From Anagrus nilaparvatae (taxonomy: Eukaryota > Arthropoda > Insecta > Hymenoptera > Mymaridae), in assembly GCA_022575985.1 (NCBI GenBank), contig JAKSXM010000040.1, positions 12,480,001 to 12,544,000 on the forward strand: 64,000 bases of DNA, written 5' to 3'. Position numbers and translations under genes: made by a program. The notes beneath the pieces are model-generated. The model was given only the letters and a program-made list of their open reading frames with translations. It had not been told where the DNA came from and searched no databases. This document shows, one piece after another, positions 30,892 to 43,172 of this stretch. Numbering within the stretch: position 1 is the first letter of the stretch; each line of letters opens with the position of its first letter.

Positions 30892-32286
30892 TGATTGAGT
30901 GGCTAATGTTACTGTTTCTGTTACGGTAGGTTGGCTACTAGAACTAGGGTTATGTGTGTCATTGCTATCATTAGCTTTTACTGCTTTCTTATTTTTGTAA
31001 CCTTTTATATGTAATGAAGTGTGATGTTTTTTATGACAAGATTGACAAGTTTTTGTTGAGTTACATTGTGTTATAAAATGTGGCCCTAAGCAATTGTAAC
31101 ATCTTTTTAATTTACCCACCAATTCCTCTCTCTGTTTAGGTGTTTTATTCTTATATGTAGGGCAAAAGAGAAAGAAATGATTTGCATTGCAAATAATGCA
31201 TTCACTATTAGGTTTTTTAGAAATATTTGAACTATTATCCACATTAGCTTGAAAAACCTTTGCGGGCATTGTAGAGACATTAGCATTTTTGAATTTATTA
31301 TTATTTTCTGCAAATTGTTTAACATTAAAATTATTACTCGACTCTTCAATCGATTCAAATATGCTATTTTGAGTCTCTAAAAACTCTAATATGTGTTTTA
31401 ATTCAGGTGGCTCAGAACAAGACCTAACCGGACCATCATCATCATTTCGTACGGTAGCAGCAAACCTATTAAAATAATTACTATAAAAAATTTCCCACTG
31501 CCTTCTAGAATCCTGATCTAATAAAGATAATACATGATAGACTAATAAATCGTCCCATTGATCAACTGGCCTATTCAAACCCTTTAAAGCAGACATAGGG
31601 CTATTAATTCCAGTAAGGATCTTTTTTAATTCTGTTGCTGAGGATTTACTAATAGGTTTTAGGGAATAAATAGAAGAAATATGAGCATGTACCAAACGCT
31701 TTTTTATCTCATATTTTTCCTTCAGTTTGTCCCAAATAATTTTAAAATTAGCCTCAGTAGGCTGATATGAAGTGACTAACTTCTTAGCGTCACCCTCAAC
31801 AACAGATATGATTTGATGCAACTTTGCAATGTCTGAATAATTCGGTTTGTTAATTACCGAAGATGTGAACATGTCACGAAACGATTCCCAACATGTAAAA
31901 TCCCCATTAAAATGAGGAATGCTTAACGGAGGCAACCTTTCACCATCTAACGTAACAAATTGTCTAACTGGGGGGTGAGTATTATCATTACGTGATTCTA
32001 TTTGGGAATCTAAATAAGCTTGAAGTTTTGACAAATTTTTTATGTATGCTTGCTCATACGCCAAGAAGAGATTATCCTTTATATAAGGTTGAACCTTAAG
32101 AGTCTCATAATCCTCATGGTTAATTAGCTGCATGTGATTGCTTTCAAATTTTTCCCACGTTTTTTCAAGGGAATTCATCCTGATTTTACAAGACGAGATG
32201 GACATGCTGTCACCTTCTTTTTCAAAATAGGCAAACGCATTGTTAATACATGTGGACATACTCACTTGTTGATTAATAATATCCAT
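30889..32286 (-). CDS. BEL/Pao gag (element 2)
   Basis: A 465-codon intact gag starting at ATG 32286 (MDIINQQVSMSTCINNAF). The N-terminal two-thirds is the capsid-type region (FNGDFTCWESFRDMF, KLVTSYQPTEANF, DQWDDLLVYHVLSLL). The C-terminal zinc region reads CIICNANHFFLFC, CYNCLGPHFITQC, CQSCHKKHHTSLH. It ends at TGA 30889-30891, followed in frame by CAA TTA and then protease. It packages the element RNA into cytoplasmic particles. It is the best preserved gag in the window. Confidence 0.9.
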   Translation of the reverse strand: MDIINQQVSMSTCINNAFAYFEKEGDSMSISSCKIRMNSLEKTWEKFESNHMQLINHEDYETLKVQPYIKDNLFLAYEQAYIKNLSKLQAYLDSQIESRNDNTHPPVRQFVTLDGERLPPLSIPHFNGDFTCWESFRDMFTSSVINKPNYSDIAKLHQIISVVEGDAKKLVTSYQPTEANFKIIWDKLKEKYEIKKRLVHAHISSIYSLKPISKSSATELKKILTGINSPMSALKGLNRPVDQWDDLLVYHVLSLLDQDSRRQWEIFYSNYFNRFAATVRNDDDGPVRSCSEPPELKHILEFLETQNSIFESIEESSNNFNVKQFAENNNKFKNANVSTMPAKVFQANVDNSSNISKKPNSECIICNANHFFLFCPTYKNKTPKQREELVGKLKRCYNCLGPHFITQCNSTKTCQSCHKKHHTSLHIKGYKNKKAVKANDSNDTHNPSSSSQPTVTETVTLATQS

Positions 32287-34312
32287 GATTAATAATGTTT
32301 ATCCGATGCAAAAAAGGAGTAAATATTATACTTGAGTAATAAGAAAAAAAAAATATTTGCAATTTAAAATATTTACAATTTTGCCATTGTTTACTAGCAT
32401 CTGCAAATCTCAGGGAATAATTGACAATTATACATAATACAAACGATACGTTTTTAAATAAAAAATTCAAACCGTTGTATTTTTAAAGTATAACTTAAAA
32501 TATCAAATTCAATATGTAAATCCTAGAAATTACCAGCCCAAACTGAAAGATTTATACAAAAATAAAGAAAAATTTATACTTAAGGTAACAAAAAAAAATA
32601 ATTTAAGTTTAATCAAAAGTATTATGAAAAAATTAAAAAGAAAATCTTTCAAATTGTGCTAGAGAATTTTTAATGTGGCATTTTTCCCCAATGATTCAGT
32701 GAATCACCTCTATAAAATTAATTGGGTTATAATATAAAAAATATTTCGAAAGAAAGTTTATTAATCGTAAGACACAATGTATTTCGCAAAGGTCCTGAAG
32801 CCGGATAAAATCATCACCCCCAACTCTGGATCAACCACTTCAATTTGATAAAAAGGAAATAATATTTTATAATGACTATAGTTTGATAATTGGGTGACAA
32901 ATAATACATAAAAGCTCTGATACGCAGTGAAATTTTAAAAATCAAAAAGAATTACAAAAAAAAATTTTATTAAAACAAAATAATTTTTATTTCACTTGCA
33001 CGTATTTTTTTTTTTCATTTGATAGCAACTTTAAAGCAAAATTAATTAACAATTTTTATCAATTTATTAAAAAGAAAATGTTTTGACTTGATTAAATATC
33101 ATGGATAAAAGATTAAATAATTTATAGTTTAATAGCTAATCGTCAATTTTTACAAGATTATAAAGCAAACACAAAATAACATACACGCTCCTCTGAAAAT
33201 TGTTACACATTAATACAATATAATTTTATAAATGTTGTATTGAGAAAAAGTGAAATTAATAAGAAAATTCTATTATTAATATCTTTTAAAAAATTTAATT
33301 TAATAAATAGTTAAGCATAAAAAATATCATTTAAAAAATTTTCTAATTTTAAATTACAATTTTTCTTTTAACCAATAAAAATCGAGATTTTTTATCAAAT
33401 AAGATATCAAGAAAAGACTTTTTTTTTAATTTTAATTTTAAATGATTATCAAAAAATTAATATCTCAAAAAATATTTACAACATTAGACTGAATACGCTA
33501 CAATACAACAACTTGATAACTGACTAATAAAGAATATATATATTTTATGAATAAATAATATTTTAAAATACAATAAACAAAACCTTGTTTTGAATGACAG
33601 GAAGCGCTTCTTGTTGACCACCATGTGACTAGCAGAAGAGAGAAACCTTCTAAATGTGAGTTTTTGATCTCCCCTCCATTATGATGACGAAAAAAAAGTA
33701 GGTTACGACTTCGTGCCGCTTCGTAGAAGATCGTGCCGAATCGTTCTTTTGAAAAAAGGTAGAGAAACAGGAGACCACTTCGTACGGCTTCGCTAGGATT
33801 CGTGTCGAGTCGTGTGTTTTTCTCTTCTTCTTCATGCGATAACCATTTTGTTTCCGTTGATAAAAAGAGGGGCGGTAATAAAACGCGCCAAAAAATATTA
33901 ATGACTTTTTCCTTTTTAGCGGCAAAACTTCTATATCGTCCTTTTCTTTTTTCACTTAAAAAGGATTTGCACTCCTTTATATCTTTTAAATAGAGAGAAT
34001 TTCCACTTGCTCCCTTTTTTAAAATTTAATGATGACAAAAAAATAATTTAATTTTAAAATTAAAATTAAATTAACACTGACTGTAACAGCTTTTTTTTGC
34101 TCTCTTTTGCTAACACAAAGTAACGGCAACCACTTTTAATTTAAAACAGTTAAATTTTTCTTTTTTTAATATTATGTATTTTTTTCAAACACTGCACCAA
34201 TACCATTTTGCTAAACAATCCACCTGCACACATGCAAATTAATATTCAACACGTGGCTGTTAATGAAAAATTTTCACTTTTCTTGTGCGTGGAGTTCAAC
34301 TTTACTCAAAAC
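32287..34312 (-). other. Untranslated leader of BEL element 2
   Basis: About 2 kb without a credible gene. It includes the 754-bp block later copied into RT (32474-33227) and a GC-richer imperfect ~70-bp duplication (33707-33750 and 33777-33820) with CGAAGC and ACGAAGT phrases. The open frame at 33650-33955 spans this duplication; it is basic and low-complexity and is not called. Confidence 0.6.
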
Positions 34313-34331
34313 GATGCACCAGGGATGCCAA
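34313..34331 (-). promoter_or_regulatory. Primer-binding site of BEL element 2
   Basis: On the minus strand TTTTTGGCATCCCTGGTGC follows the 5' LTR. The TGGCATCCC core is the same as in element 1, so elements 1 and 2 share a primer and form one lineage distinct from elements 3 and 4. Confidence 0.7.
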
Positions 34332-34334
34332 AAA

Positions 34335-34551
34335 TGTGGTAGTTGATGGATAAATAAGGAAAATGGTGGTTTTTAAATAAATATAACTGATATTTAGCAC
34401 TATGTACGTTTATTATAATGCAAGCCGATGTAGCATCGGTAGTGGTTGCCGGAGCACTGAATTTATGCTCCGCAACAGTAATACTTCTTCAGAGGGCGCC
34501 TCTCATACTTTACACACACACACGCACACACGATATATTATATACACAACA
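34335..34551 (-). repeat. 5' LTR of BEL element 2
   Basis: 217 bp, pairs with 25585-25801. It contains a CA-rich run near its outer end (34512-34530). Confidence 0.92.
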
Positions 34552-34555
34552 GCCT

Positions 34556-35457
34556 TTTTTGTCGTTTGTAAATTTTAAATGTCATTCAATATTATAAAAA
34601 AAAAAATAAAGCATTTTTTTCATAAAACTCTTTACTAAGAATTCTTGATGTTCCTAAGGTACTCATTTGGATGTTGCTGTTCTTGGCCTTCATGTCCTTG
34701 TCAGATTGAACTGTCTCAAGTGGATTAGCAGCTGTGATTTCAACCAAATCAACATCAATTTTCCATTCGTTGGAGTTCTGGGTACATCTAGATCCTGGAG
34801 TAGTGTCATTGGTCTTAAATTCTCAAATTTTCCAGTATTTATATAAACTTAAGAATTTTTGTAAATTACTTTAATATTTGTAATATTTTTTTGAATATTC
34901 TATGTACAATTATTTCAAATCTTTTTTTTGCTACATGTTATATAGCTTTTATTATATTATTAATTATTTATTTGTATAATTCAATTTCATGTTCTTGTTC
35001 AAAGATCCAATTAATTCAATTATTTATGTTACTATTAAAATTATTTAGTCTAATGTTTAATCTCAAAATTTAAATTAATTAATTGTTTATCTTGATACAA
35101 GAACTCTAATTAATTTTCTAATTTTTGATTTAATAATTGTTCATCAATTTTAATTGATTTAAAACAATTTGGTTAAATTAAGTTACCATAAATTTAATTG
35201 TTTTAAACATGTACTTTTATGTTTATATTTTTGTTCCACTCTTTATATTGATGTGCAATTTATTTTTTCTCTATATTTTAAGAAATTTTCTTTTTAATTT
35301 CAATTCAAATTATATACTAATGGTCAAATAACTATAATTAAAAAAAAAAAAAATTTTTTAAATTTAATTAAATATTATATTTAAAAAAAATAATAAATAT
35401 TAAAACATTGAAATTAGAATTTTGCACATCAATATATATATAAGTATTTGGACGACC
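34556..35457 (+). other. Leader of BEL element 3, part 2
   Basis: Continuation of the element 3 leader after the nested insertion. GATGTTCCTAAGG (34650) parallels the GATGTTACCTAGG motif of elements 1 and 4. No ORF is credible. Confidence 0.55.
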
Positions 35458-36876
35458 ATGGCTAACACAATCTTGGAGCAAACCTCCCTCATACCAAAAA
35501 TTAAAAAAGCCTTTCAGGTCTTTGATGAGGATTCTGAAAAAAGTGTGTCGTCATGTAGAGTGAGAATGACTGCCCCAATAAAAAATTGGCAAAGATTTGA
35601 AAGTAACCATCATCTAATATTTAATGCCGAGGATTTAGAAACCTTAATGACCACTCATTCTTATTTTTTGGATAAAGTTTATGACGAAGTGGATGAACAA
35701 CACTTAGTCAACCTTAGTCTGTTCCAAACTTACTTGGATAGTCATCCTCACTCTGATGACCATACACCAAACCCACAAATTGTCCAAACCATATCCCATA
35801 ACCCTGAAGATCTGGAACGATTACCTCGTCTTGATCTTCCAGACTTCAGTGGAGACTTTAAAGATTGGGAATCTTTCCGTGATGTATTCAATTCAACAGT
35901 AGTGTCCAAACCTCGTATTCCCAACATAACTAAATTGCGTCATCTTAGGGCCCATTTAAAAGGAGATGCATCAGATTTAGTCAGCAGCTTTGCTCTGACT
36001 GATGAAAATTTTCCTTTGGTTTGGGAAACATTAAAAATGCGGTATGAAAGTAAAAAGCGTTTGATCAACTCTCATGTTGCAGCTATTTTTGCGATACCTC
36101 CTATGGTTACAGCGAGCGCAGTAGATTTTAAAAAAATCTTAGTAAATTTAAAAACCCCTTTAGCTGCACTAAAGGTCTTAGGTCGCCCTGTTGATACGTG
36201 GGATGATTGGTTAATTTTTCATACCATTTCATTATTTGACACTGACACCAAAAGGCAATGGGAACTTTACCTGTGCAACTTATCATTCTCTAATCATACT
36301 CAAAATACACTTTCTACAACTGATAACAACACAATAAATTCTCATGTTAATTTCAATACAGAACCTCCAACTTTTAAAATATTATTACAATTTTTAGAAT
36401 CTCAGTTTGGAATGTTAGAATCTATTGAGGAAAACAATTTTGCCAATAAAAATAATCAATCAAGCTCAAATTTCAATATTAATAGCTCAAATCAAAATAA
36501 ATCTAAAAATACAAATGTCGTTACTCAACCTCAAGTCAAGGTATTTCATACCCTAGTAAATTCTAAAAACAATAATAATAATAAAATCGAATGTCTAATG
36601 TGTAAAGGAAACCATAAAATTAAGAATTGCAGTAATTACAAGAAATTAATACCTGCTAAAAGGTATGATTTTATAAAATCAATACCAAGGTGTTGTAATT
36701 GCCTTGGCAACCACCTTTATACAAAATGCACATCTAAAGAACTGTGCAATATATGTAAAAAGAAACATCATACATCTTTGCATGATAATTATGATAATTA
36801 TGATAATTATTTGATGATAATTATGTTAGTAGGTTTCAAAGACAAAGGCCTCAAAATACTAATAATTCCAGTCTGA
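35458..36876 (+). pseudogene. BEL/Pao gag (element 3)
   Basis: Start ATG 35458 in the context GACCATGG opens MANTILEQTSLIPKIKKAF, matching the other gags. The frame opens upstream at 35422, but homology starts at 35458. Capsid-type blocks (LDLPDFSGDFKDWESFRDVF, DTWDDWLIFHTISLF) are followed by an Asn-rich spacer and the zinc region (CLMCKGNHKIKNC, CCNCLGNHLYTKC, CNICKKKHHTSLH). A GATAATTAT microsatellite at 36783-36810 shifts the frame, so the last ~25 codons are out of frame. After the shift the frame runs straight into protease without the TGA seen in elements 1 and 2. Confidence 0.87.
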
Positions 36877-37958
36877 ATTCAACACAAAACTTAACTCACA
36901 ATACAAACAATGCTAATTCTTCTGAAACTGAAGCAAGTACCTCAACTAGCTCTCTTGTTACCTCAATTAAATTATGTGACACTCCTTCTCAAACATTATT
37001 ATCAACAGCAGTAGTTAAAATAATTAATGAAAATGGTTATGAATTATACGCAAGGACTTTAGTCGATCAAGCTTCACAGGCTTCTTTCATAAGCCAGTCT
37101 TTATTTAAACGAATGTGCACTAATCATTCCTCTAAAAAATTGCCAATTTCAGGAGTAGGCGGTAAAAATGATTATACATGTAAAAAAATCGTCCAATTTC
37201 AAATAAAACCCCGATTTATGTCAGATTTTTCTTTGATGATCGAAGCATATGTTTTGCCTAAAATTTCTTCTTATGCCCCAACGACCAGTTCTGAAACTGA
37301 AAATTTGAAGCATATTGCCGGCTTAACTCTTGCTGATGCAGGATTTTGCAGACGGGGTCAAATTGAAATTTTACTCAGTACTTCAGTCCACGCCGCCATT
37401 GTCGAGGAGGAGGTGAGACGAGGTGCTCATAATGATCCTATAGCTACAAAGACAAAGTTAGGTTATATTATCTCTGATAATACTGTTATAGGATCAAATT
37501 GTTGTCTTTCTGTTTGTGATGAGCCTGAATCTTCACTTTCTTTCGATTTGGAGCGGTTCTGGAGGCAGGAGGAAATTTTGGATTCGTCTTCTCGTATGCT
37601 TAATCCGGATGAGCAAGAGTGCGAAAACCATTTTAAATCAACTCACTTCAGAAACGCTGATGGTAGATATGTTGTAAGGCTCCCATTCAAAATTACTGAT
37701 ATTGAAAATTTACAGTTTCCTGGTTCGTATGCCTTAGCAAAAAATGTGCTTTTAAGAATGGAGAAGCGCTTCGCAAGCGACCCATCCTTTCACAAGCTTT
37801 ATACAGATTTTATGGCAGACTACAGCGAAACTGGTCATATGTCAAAAACTACTGTCTTTTTAATGTTTTTATTTTGTTATTCTATTCCCCACCATGGAAT
37901 CTTAAAAAAGATTAGTTTACTCAAAAAATTAAGAACAGTATTTAACATTTGTATCTGA
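36815..37958 (+). pseudogene. BEL/Pao protease and RT start (element 3)
   Basis: Frame 3, continuing gag after the microsatellite shift. Protease motif RTLVDQASQASFISQSL, with DQA where D-S/T-G would stand. Then LPISGVGG, RRGQIEILLSTSVHA, FDLERFWRQEE, DGRYVVRLPF and the RT start SIPHHGIL. About 45 codons of the RT fingers (present in element 2 after FRSVFNGS) are lost before 37958. Confidence 0.85.
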
Positions 37959-40797
37959 CATCAAACAGATGTTCCGTCAAATATTAATACATGAGGATGA
38001 TCGCAAATTTCAACAAATCCTTTGGCGTTTTAAGCCAACTGATGAAATTTCACCTTATTCGCTAAATACGGTGACGTATGGTGTAATAAGCAGCCCCTTC
38101 TTAGCTAATAGGGTAATGAGGCAATTAGCCCTTGATGAAGGAGATAAATATCCTCTCGCTGCCCCTATCTTAACTTCTGAAACCTACATGGATGACGCAC
38201 TGTCGGGTGGTCATTCATTACCTGAAGCTTTAAAAAAGCAAAATGAATGAATAAATATCTGCAAAACAGCAGGTTTTAGTTTGCCTAAATGGATTGCTAA
38301 TGACAAACTATTATTAAATTTTCCCCGATCTGATTTAGCTGATTCTGACGCTACAAATGACTGTTTCTCGTTATTGGGTGTATGCTATAATCCCTCTGAG
38401 GATTACTTTTCTTTTAAAATTAGATTAGATGAATTTAAAAAACCCATTACCAAGCGAATGGTCGTTTCTAGCATTTCCAAACTTTTTGATCCTTTAGGCT
38501 GGTTAGCCCCAGTTATTATAACCGCTAAAGTCATTATACAGAAAATGTGGCTTGCAAAGTTGCAATGGGAAGATGTCTTACCCGATGACTTGAACACAGA
38601 GTTTTTAGATTGGTACAACGGCTTGCCTGTTTTAAATAAATTAAAAGTACCTAGATGGCTAGGTTATATTACAGACGCAAAGTATGAGATTTCCGGTTTT
38701 GCAGACGCGTCAAAAATAGCGTACGCAGCTTGTGCCTATCTAAAAATCACAGTTAATGGTCAAAGTACGATACGCTTACTACAAGGGAAGTCAAAAGTAT
38801 CCCCTATCAAACCATTGTTAACTATACCTAAATTAGAGCTTAGCGCTGCTTTCCTGTTGTCTAAATTAACCGTTAAGGTCTTAAAGTCATTGAGATTGCC
38901 TTCTGTCAATATATATTTGTTTACTGATTCAATTGACGTTCTCTTTTGGCTCAAAGAGCATCCTTTAAAATGGCCAATTTTTATAGCAAATAAATGTTCT
39001 CAAATACATTCTTTAGTGCCTACTGCATTTTGGAGTCATGTTCGGTCAAAGGAGAACTCAGCTGATTGTGTTTCCAGAGGCATCCCTCCTGAGCAATTAA
39101 TTAGCTTTAATTTGTGGTGGGAAGGTAACGCAGAAATCCAAGGTGATTTTAAATTTATTCGCGATAACAATAATTTTCATACAAGTTCTCTCGCAACCTT
39201 AGGTTGTTCTGTTAGTCAACAAAAACAAAAAAATAAAATAATTAAAACTTGGGATTTGTTAAATAAATTTTCAAATGTTCGTAAATTATTTAGAGTTACG
39301 TCTTATGTATTGCGTTTTGTATGTAATGTTTTGTCTAAATTAAAGAATAATTTCATTAAAAAATCAAAATTACTTAATTGCAATTGGTTCGATATAAATA
39401 GAAAAACTTGTTTACCTTTTGTCAATTATTTTGAATTAAATAGGGCTAAATTACTATGGGTATATATAGTCCAAATGTCTTATTTCAAAAAAGAAATAAA
39501 TTTACTTAACAACAATTGCAAATTTACTAAGTCAAGGTTAATTAAATTGGCCCCTTTTTTAGACAATGGTTTGTTAAGGTTAGGCGGTAGAATTCATTTC
39601 TCTTTGCTTAGTTATGAGCAACAACATCCTTTAATTCTCCCCTATGATTCCAGACTTTCTAAATTACTAGTAGAGTATTTTCATCATAAAATACTTCATG
39701 GTGGTATACGTTTAACTCTTTCAACAGTAAGGTAGGAGTTTTGGATTATTAAGAGACGAAGTCTAGTTAAATCAATTATATATAAATGCTTAGATTGCAT
39801 TAGATATCGTGGCACAACGTCTGTGCAAAAAATGGGCATTCTACCTTATTCTCGAGTTGAAAAACCCGACAAGCCATTTCGTCTAACAGGTGTAGATTAT
39901 GCGGGGCCATATAAAATTTTAAGATATAAGGGCCGTGGGGCTCAAACTTATAAAGCCTACATTTGTGTATTTGTTTGTACGGCAACTAAGGCCATTCATT
40001 TATGACTTGTCACAGGCTATACAAGTGACGACTTCATAGCCGCTTTCAGGCGATTCACCTCAACTCGTGGACCGTGCTCAGGTTTGTTCAGTGACCAGGG
40101 TACTACCTTCATAGGTGCGGATAAAACCCTGAGGGAAATGTATATGGCCTCTTCAGGTTATATGCAGGACCTTCTGGGAAAGTTAGCCGATAAGGGTACA
40201 GACTGGTCATTTAACTCTCCTGCTGCTCCACACACTGGGGGGATCTGGGAATCAGCGGTTAAGTCCGTCAAGCATCACCTTCGTAGGGTAATGGGGGACC
40301 GTACACTTACGTTTGAAGAATTTTACACTCTTCTAAAACAAGTAGAGTCCTGTCTCAATTCGAGGCCCCTCATTCCTTTGACTGATGATCCGTCAGATCA
40401 TCAATTTTTATGTCCCTCGCTTCTGTTGACACAATCTAACTCTTACATCATACCCGAACCCAACTATCTAAATCAAAATATTCCTCCTACTCAAAGATAA
40501 AAATTAATTCAAGCCATGTTACAAGATTGGTGGCGGACATGGTCCTCTGATTACTTACAAACTCTGCAAGAGCGAAGTAAGTGGTCGGAGGAAGTAAGGA
40601 ATATTGAGATCGATGACGTTGTTCTGGTGACGGATGAGACTTTGCCTCCTAGTAAGTGGCCTTTAGGTCGAATTTTAAAAACTTTTAAAGTACCTGACAA
40701 TCTGACAAGGATTGTGGAGGTCAGGACCTGCACCTCTGTGTTGAGAAGGCCCATACAAAAATTAATATTATTAAAAACAAATAATGAATTAAAAAAT
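37959..40797 (+). pseudogene. BEL/Pao RT, RNase H, integrase and tail (element 3)
   Basis: A single frame interrupted by stops at 38248 (TGA), 39733 (TAG), 40003 (TGA) and 40498 (TAA), each probably one substitution. Order: RT motif A (FVSDIKQMFRQIL, opening just upstream of 37969), TYGVISSPFLANR, ETYMDDALSGGH, DPLGWLAPVIITAK; RNase H (GFADASKIAYAAC, LFTDSIDVLFWLKEHP); H2C2 (HHKILHGG, KCLDCIRY); DDE core (GVDYAGP, FSDQGTTFIGAD, GGIWESAVK); and the tail IDDVVLVTDETLPPSKWPL. All catalytic residues survive apart from the stops. Confidence 0.88.
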
Positions 40798-40952
40798 TAA
40801 AAAAAATATAAGTTTAAATGTAATTAAAAAATTAAACATTAAAATGAAACTTAAATCTATAATCGTAAATATCTTGTAAATATATTGTAAATATGTTCTT
40901 TTTTTATGTATTTTTTGTATTTAAAAATGTGTGTCAATAATTTAATCACTTT

Positions 40953-40964
40953 GAAAGGGGAGAA
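40953..40964 (+). promoter_or_regulatory. Polypurine tract of BEL element 3
   Basis: GAAAGGGGAGAA directly before the 3' LTR. Confidence 0.75.
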
Positions 40965-41189
40965 TGGTGTGAAAACACACCTTTAATATTATATACTTAA
41001 AAATCACTCCTTATATTAATGTAAGAAAGAGAGAGTAACTACGCGTACACTCGTCCTCCGGTCAGAGTGCGTCTAACCGTCATACAAAGCGGTTGTCTGT
41101 ATTAATAAACGCACATCATTAAAAGTAATAGTCTTTTTATACTTTATTTTATATTATTATCATCACCTTTTCCTATACAGTCCACAATA
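40965..41189 (+). repeat. 3' LTR of BEL element 3
   Basis: 225 bp; followed by target duplicate GTAGC at 41190-41194. Confidence 0.92.
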
Positions 41190-41194
41190 GTAGC

Positions 41195-43172
41195 TTTTAA
41201 CATGATTTATTCTTAATATTTGGTATTTCAAAATTTTATTGAAATTTCTGAATGGGCTAAAATATTAAATTCTAACATTAAATCCTCCTAAGTAAATTTA
41301 TTGTTCAATTTTAGTGATTTTAGCTAGATTATAATCAAAATAACTTAATATAGTAAATTAGAACGTTTTATTTAATTTAAACTGGAAAGTGTAATTTTTA
41401 TACGTAGAACAGGAACCATTTAATTTTGGATTTTATACTTTTAACTCAAATTTTGGACTATTTCAAGCTAGTAAAACTATTTTAAATTAATTAAAGCTTC
41501 GAATTAAGGAAGAATTTAGTCCTAATTACTTCAAACTTCATCGAATTTGAATTTTGTAAAATTTTGGGAGAACGAGTAAAAGTTCAAATTTTGTCAATTT
41601 TAAATTTTTAGAGTACTAATTAACAGCTGCATTGGGATAAGTTTAACCCAATTTAGCCTTATTTGGACCATAGAAGTTCCTAGATTAGTTACTAGTAAAG
41701 TCCAAATTTTTGACTAGTACATAGAATTTATATGTAGATTTTTTAAAATTTTAACGAGAAACCACATTTTTTATTAGTTTAACGAGAGACCAAATACTAT
41801 TATGTGTTTCTGAGAGCTTAAACTTAGTTTTTAGACTAATTTTAACGGTAAAACCACATTTTTGAAATTTTGTCAGTAAATTGAAATTAGCTAATTTCTA
41901 TCGGTAGTCCAGTAGCAAACCAATTATTAATTTTCGATAAACCAATAGTTGCCTGTTCGATATTCCAATATAGTTTTAGTTTCGATAAGCCATAGTGGAA
42001 ATCCAAGTGATCCCCAGTTCGATAAATCTTATTAAATTAAAAAGCTTTTCTCAAATGGAGTTTAATTGCTTTTCAATTAATGCTCCACTTGGGAAAATGG
42101 ACCTATATAATTGACTGTTATTAATAGAAACGAGAGACCTTTTTTTTTTATTAATTTTTTATAATACGGAAAGCCTTTAAATTTTTATTGATTTTCCTGA
42201 TAAAAGGAATCTATAAAGGGGCTCATATGTTATGGTAATTTTCCAAGGATTTTTCTTCAAATTCCTCGGAGTTAGTTAAAAGGTTTTTACGATAGTTTTC
42301 CATGTGATAGCGAAATTCCGTCCTTAATCTTCTGAGGCAGATGTCTTTATCAGCCCCAGAAGTCTTAAGGTTAAGAAAATACTTGGTTACTGCCATTTTT
42401 GAAGCATTCACCAAGTCCTGGTGAGCTTTAGCATCCTCGCGCACGCGCTTAGCCATATACTCCGTTAATTTATTATTCATATTTTATATTATTAATTAAA
42501 ACTTACCACGCTGCAAATTTTTCACCACAAATTTTTATATAACAAAAATAATCCTACTGCCACTGATTATGAACTGAATTTAACAATTAAAAAAATTGAA
42601 CTGAATTAAAATTATGAACTGAATTTAAGCAAAAATAATTGAACTGAATTAAAATTATGAATTGAATTTAAGCAATAAAAATTGAACTGAATTTAAGCAA
42701 CAAAATGAACTAAATGAACTGAATTTAAAATTTTGAATGAAAGAAACTTAATTAATTATACTGAAAGAATTTAAAAATTAAATTATACTAAATTTTATTT
42801 ACCGGCTTATGTCTGCTGTCAATAATTTCCAAAATGGAACTGAACAGCGAGACCCGCGTGTCTCTCGAGTTCACCTCCGTTTTACCCCACTACGAGTGTA
42901 AATTTTATAAAACCCCCTCCCGATATGTAATCTCTGCTCAAAGGTACTATACCCCCCCGCGAAATGCTCCATCTTTGTAAATGTGAAAAAGAATATTATT
43001 ACGCTTGCGCCGTTTCACACTAGGAGCGCTATTGCATGGTCGTAACTGAACACCACTGAGTCAAATTGTAGCACGGGGAATTTTCATCGTGTTACAACTT
43101 GACTACAATCCTTTCAAAAACTTAAAAAACAGTACTAAACGTTTTTTAAAACTTTGGAGATTAAAAGGTGTA
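41195..43172. other. AT-rich region with a GC-richer patch
   Basis: Mostly non-coding. It contains one small minus-strand frame (42223-42480), (T)GAACTGAATT-type short repeats at 42565-42725, a GC-richer patch at 42840-42980 that could be a promoter, and a 17-bp-arm inverted repeat (43059-43075 with 43088-43104). If any host gene is present in the window, this is the most likely place. Confidence 0.4.
42223..42480 (-). CDS. Unrecognised small ORF, 85 codons
   Basis: Encodes a charged, probably helical peptide (MAKRVREDAKAHQDLVNASK; ICLRRLRTEFRYHMENYRKN) unlike the low-complexity frames around it. No domain, signal peptide or membrane segment is seen. About 20 bases upstream on the same strand is GTG-GTAAGT, a good 5' splice-site match, so the real structure may include an upstream exon. 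It could be a host gene exon or a chance frame. Function unknown. Confidence 0.25.
   Translation of the reverse strand: MNNKLTEYMAKRVREDAKAHQDLVNASKMAVTKYFLNLKTSGADKDICLRRLRTEFRYHMENYRKNLLTNSEEFEEKSLENYHNI

Larger units (their letters stand above)
25585..34551 (-). mobile_element. BEL/Pao LTR retrotransposon, element 2 (nested)
   Basis: An 8.97-kb minus-strand element inserted in the leader of element 3. LTRs 34335-34551 (5') and 25585-25801 (3') are both 217 bp with about four differences. The target duplication GCCT lies at 25581-25584 and 34552-34555. Reading leftwards: LTR, primer site, 2-kb leader, gag, protease, RT, RNase H, integrase, tail, LTR. Coding is close to intact, with a TGA between gag and pol, TAA near 30076, TAG near 27427, and a 754-bp copy of its own leader inserted in RT. 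Confidence 0.93.
23535..41189 (+). mobile_element. BEL/Pao LTR retrotransposon, element 3 (host of element 2)
   Basis: LTRs 23535-23759 and 40965-41189 are both 225 bp with about four differences. The target duplication GTAGC lies at 23530-23534 and 41190-41194. Without the nested element 2 (25585-34551) it is about 8.7 kb. Order: LTR, primer site TGGTCCCTCGG (23762), leader, [element 2], leader, gag, protease, RT, RNase H, integrase, tail, purine tract, LTR. Pol is interrupted by four in-frame stops and one small deletion. It is inactive, but decay is recent. Confidence 0.93.

Noticed and set aside
33650..33955. 101-codon minus-strand frame in the leader of BEL element 2
   Set aside because: Built on an imperfect ~70-bp duplication; basic low-complexity peptide upstream of gag; no support as a gene.
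35993..36015. Other CTGATGA strings (also 3622, 7950, 38040, 40381) as further hammerheads
   Set aside because: No GAAA at the right distance and no stems; inside coding or leader sequence.
38248..40500. In-frame stops of BEL element 3 pol as programmed readthrough
   Set aside because: Four scattered stops inside catalytic domains, with differing contexts; ordinary decay.
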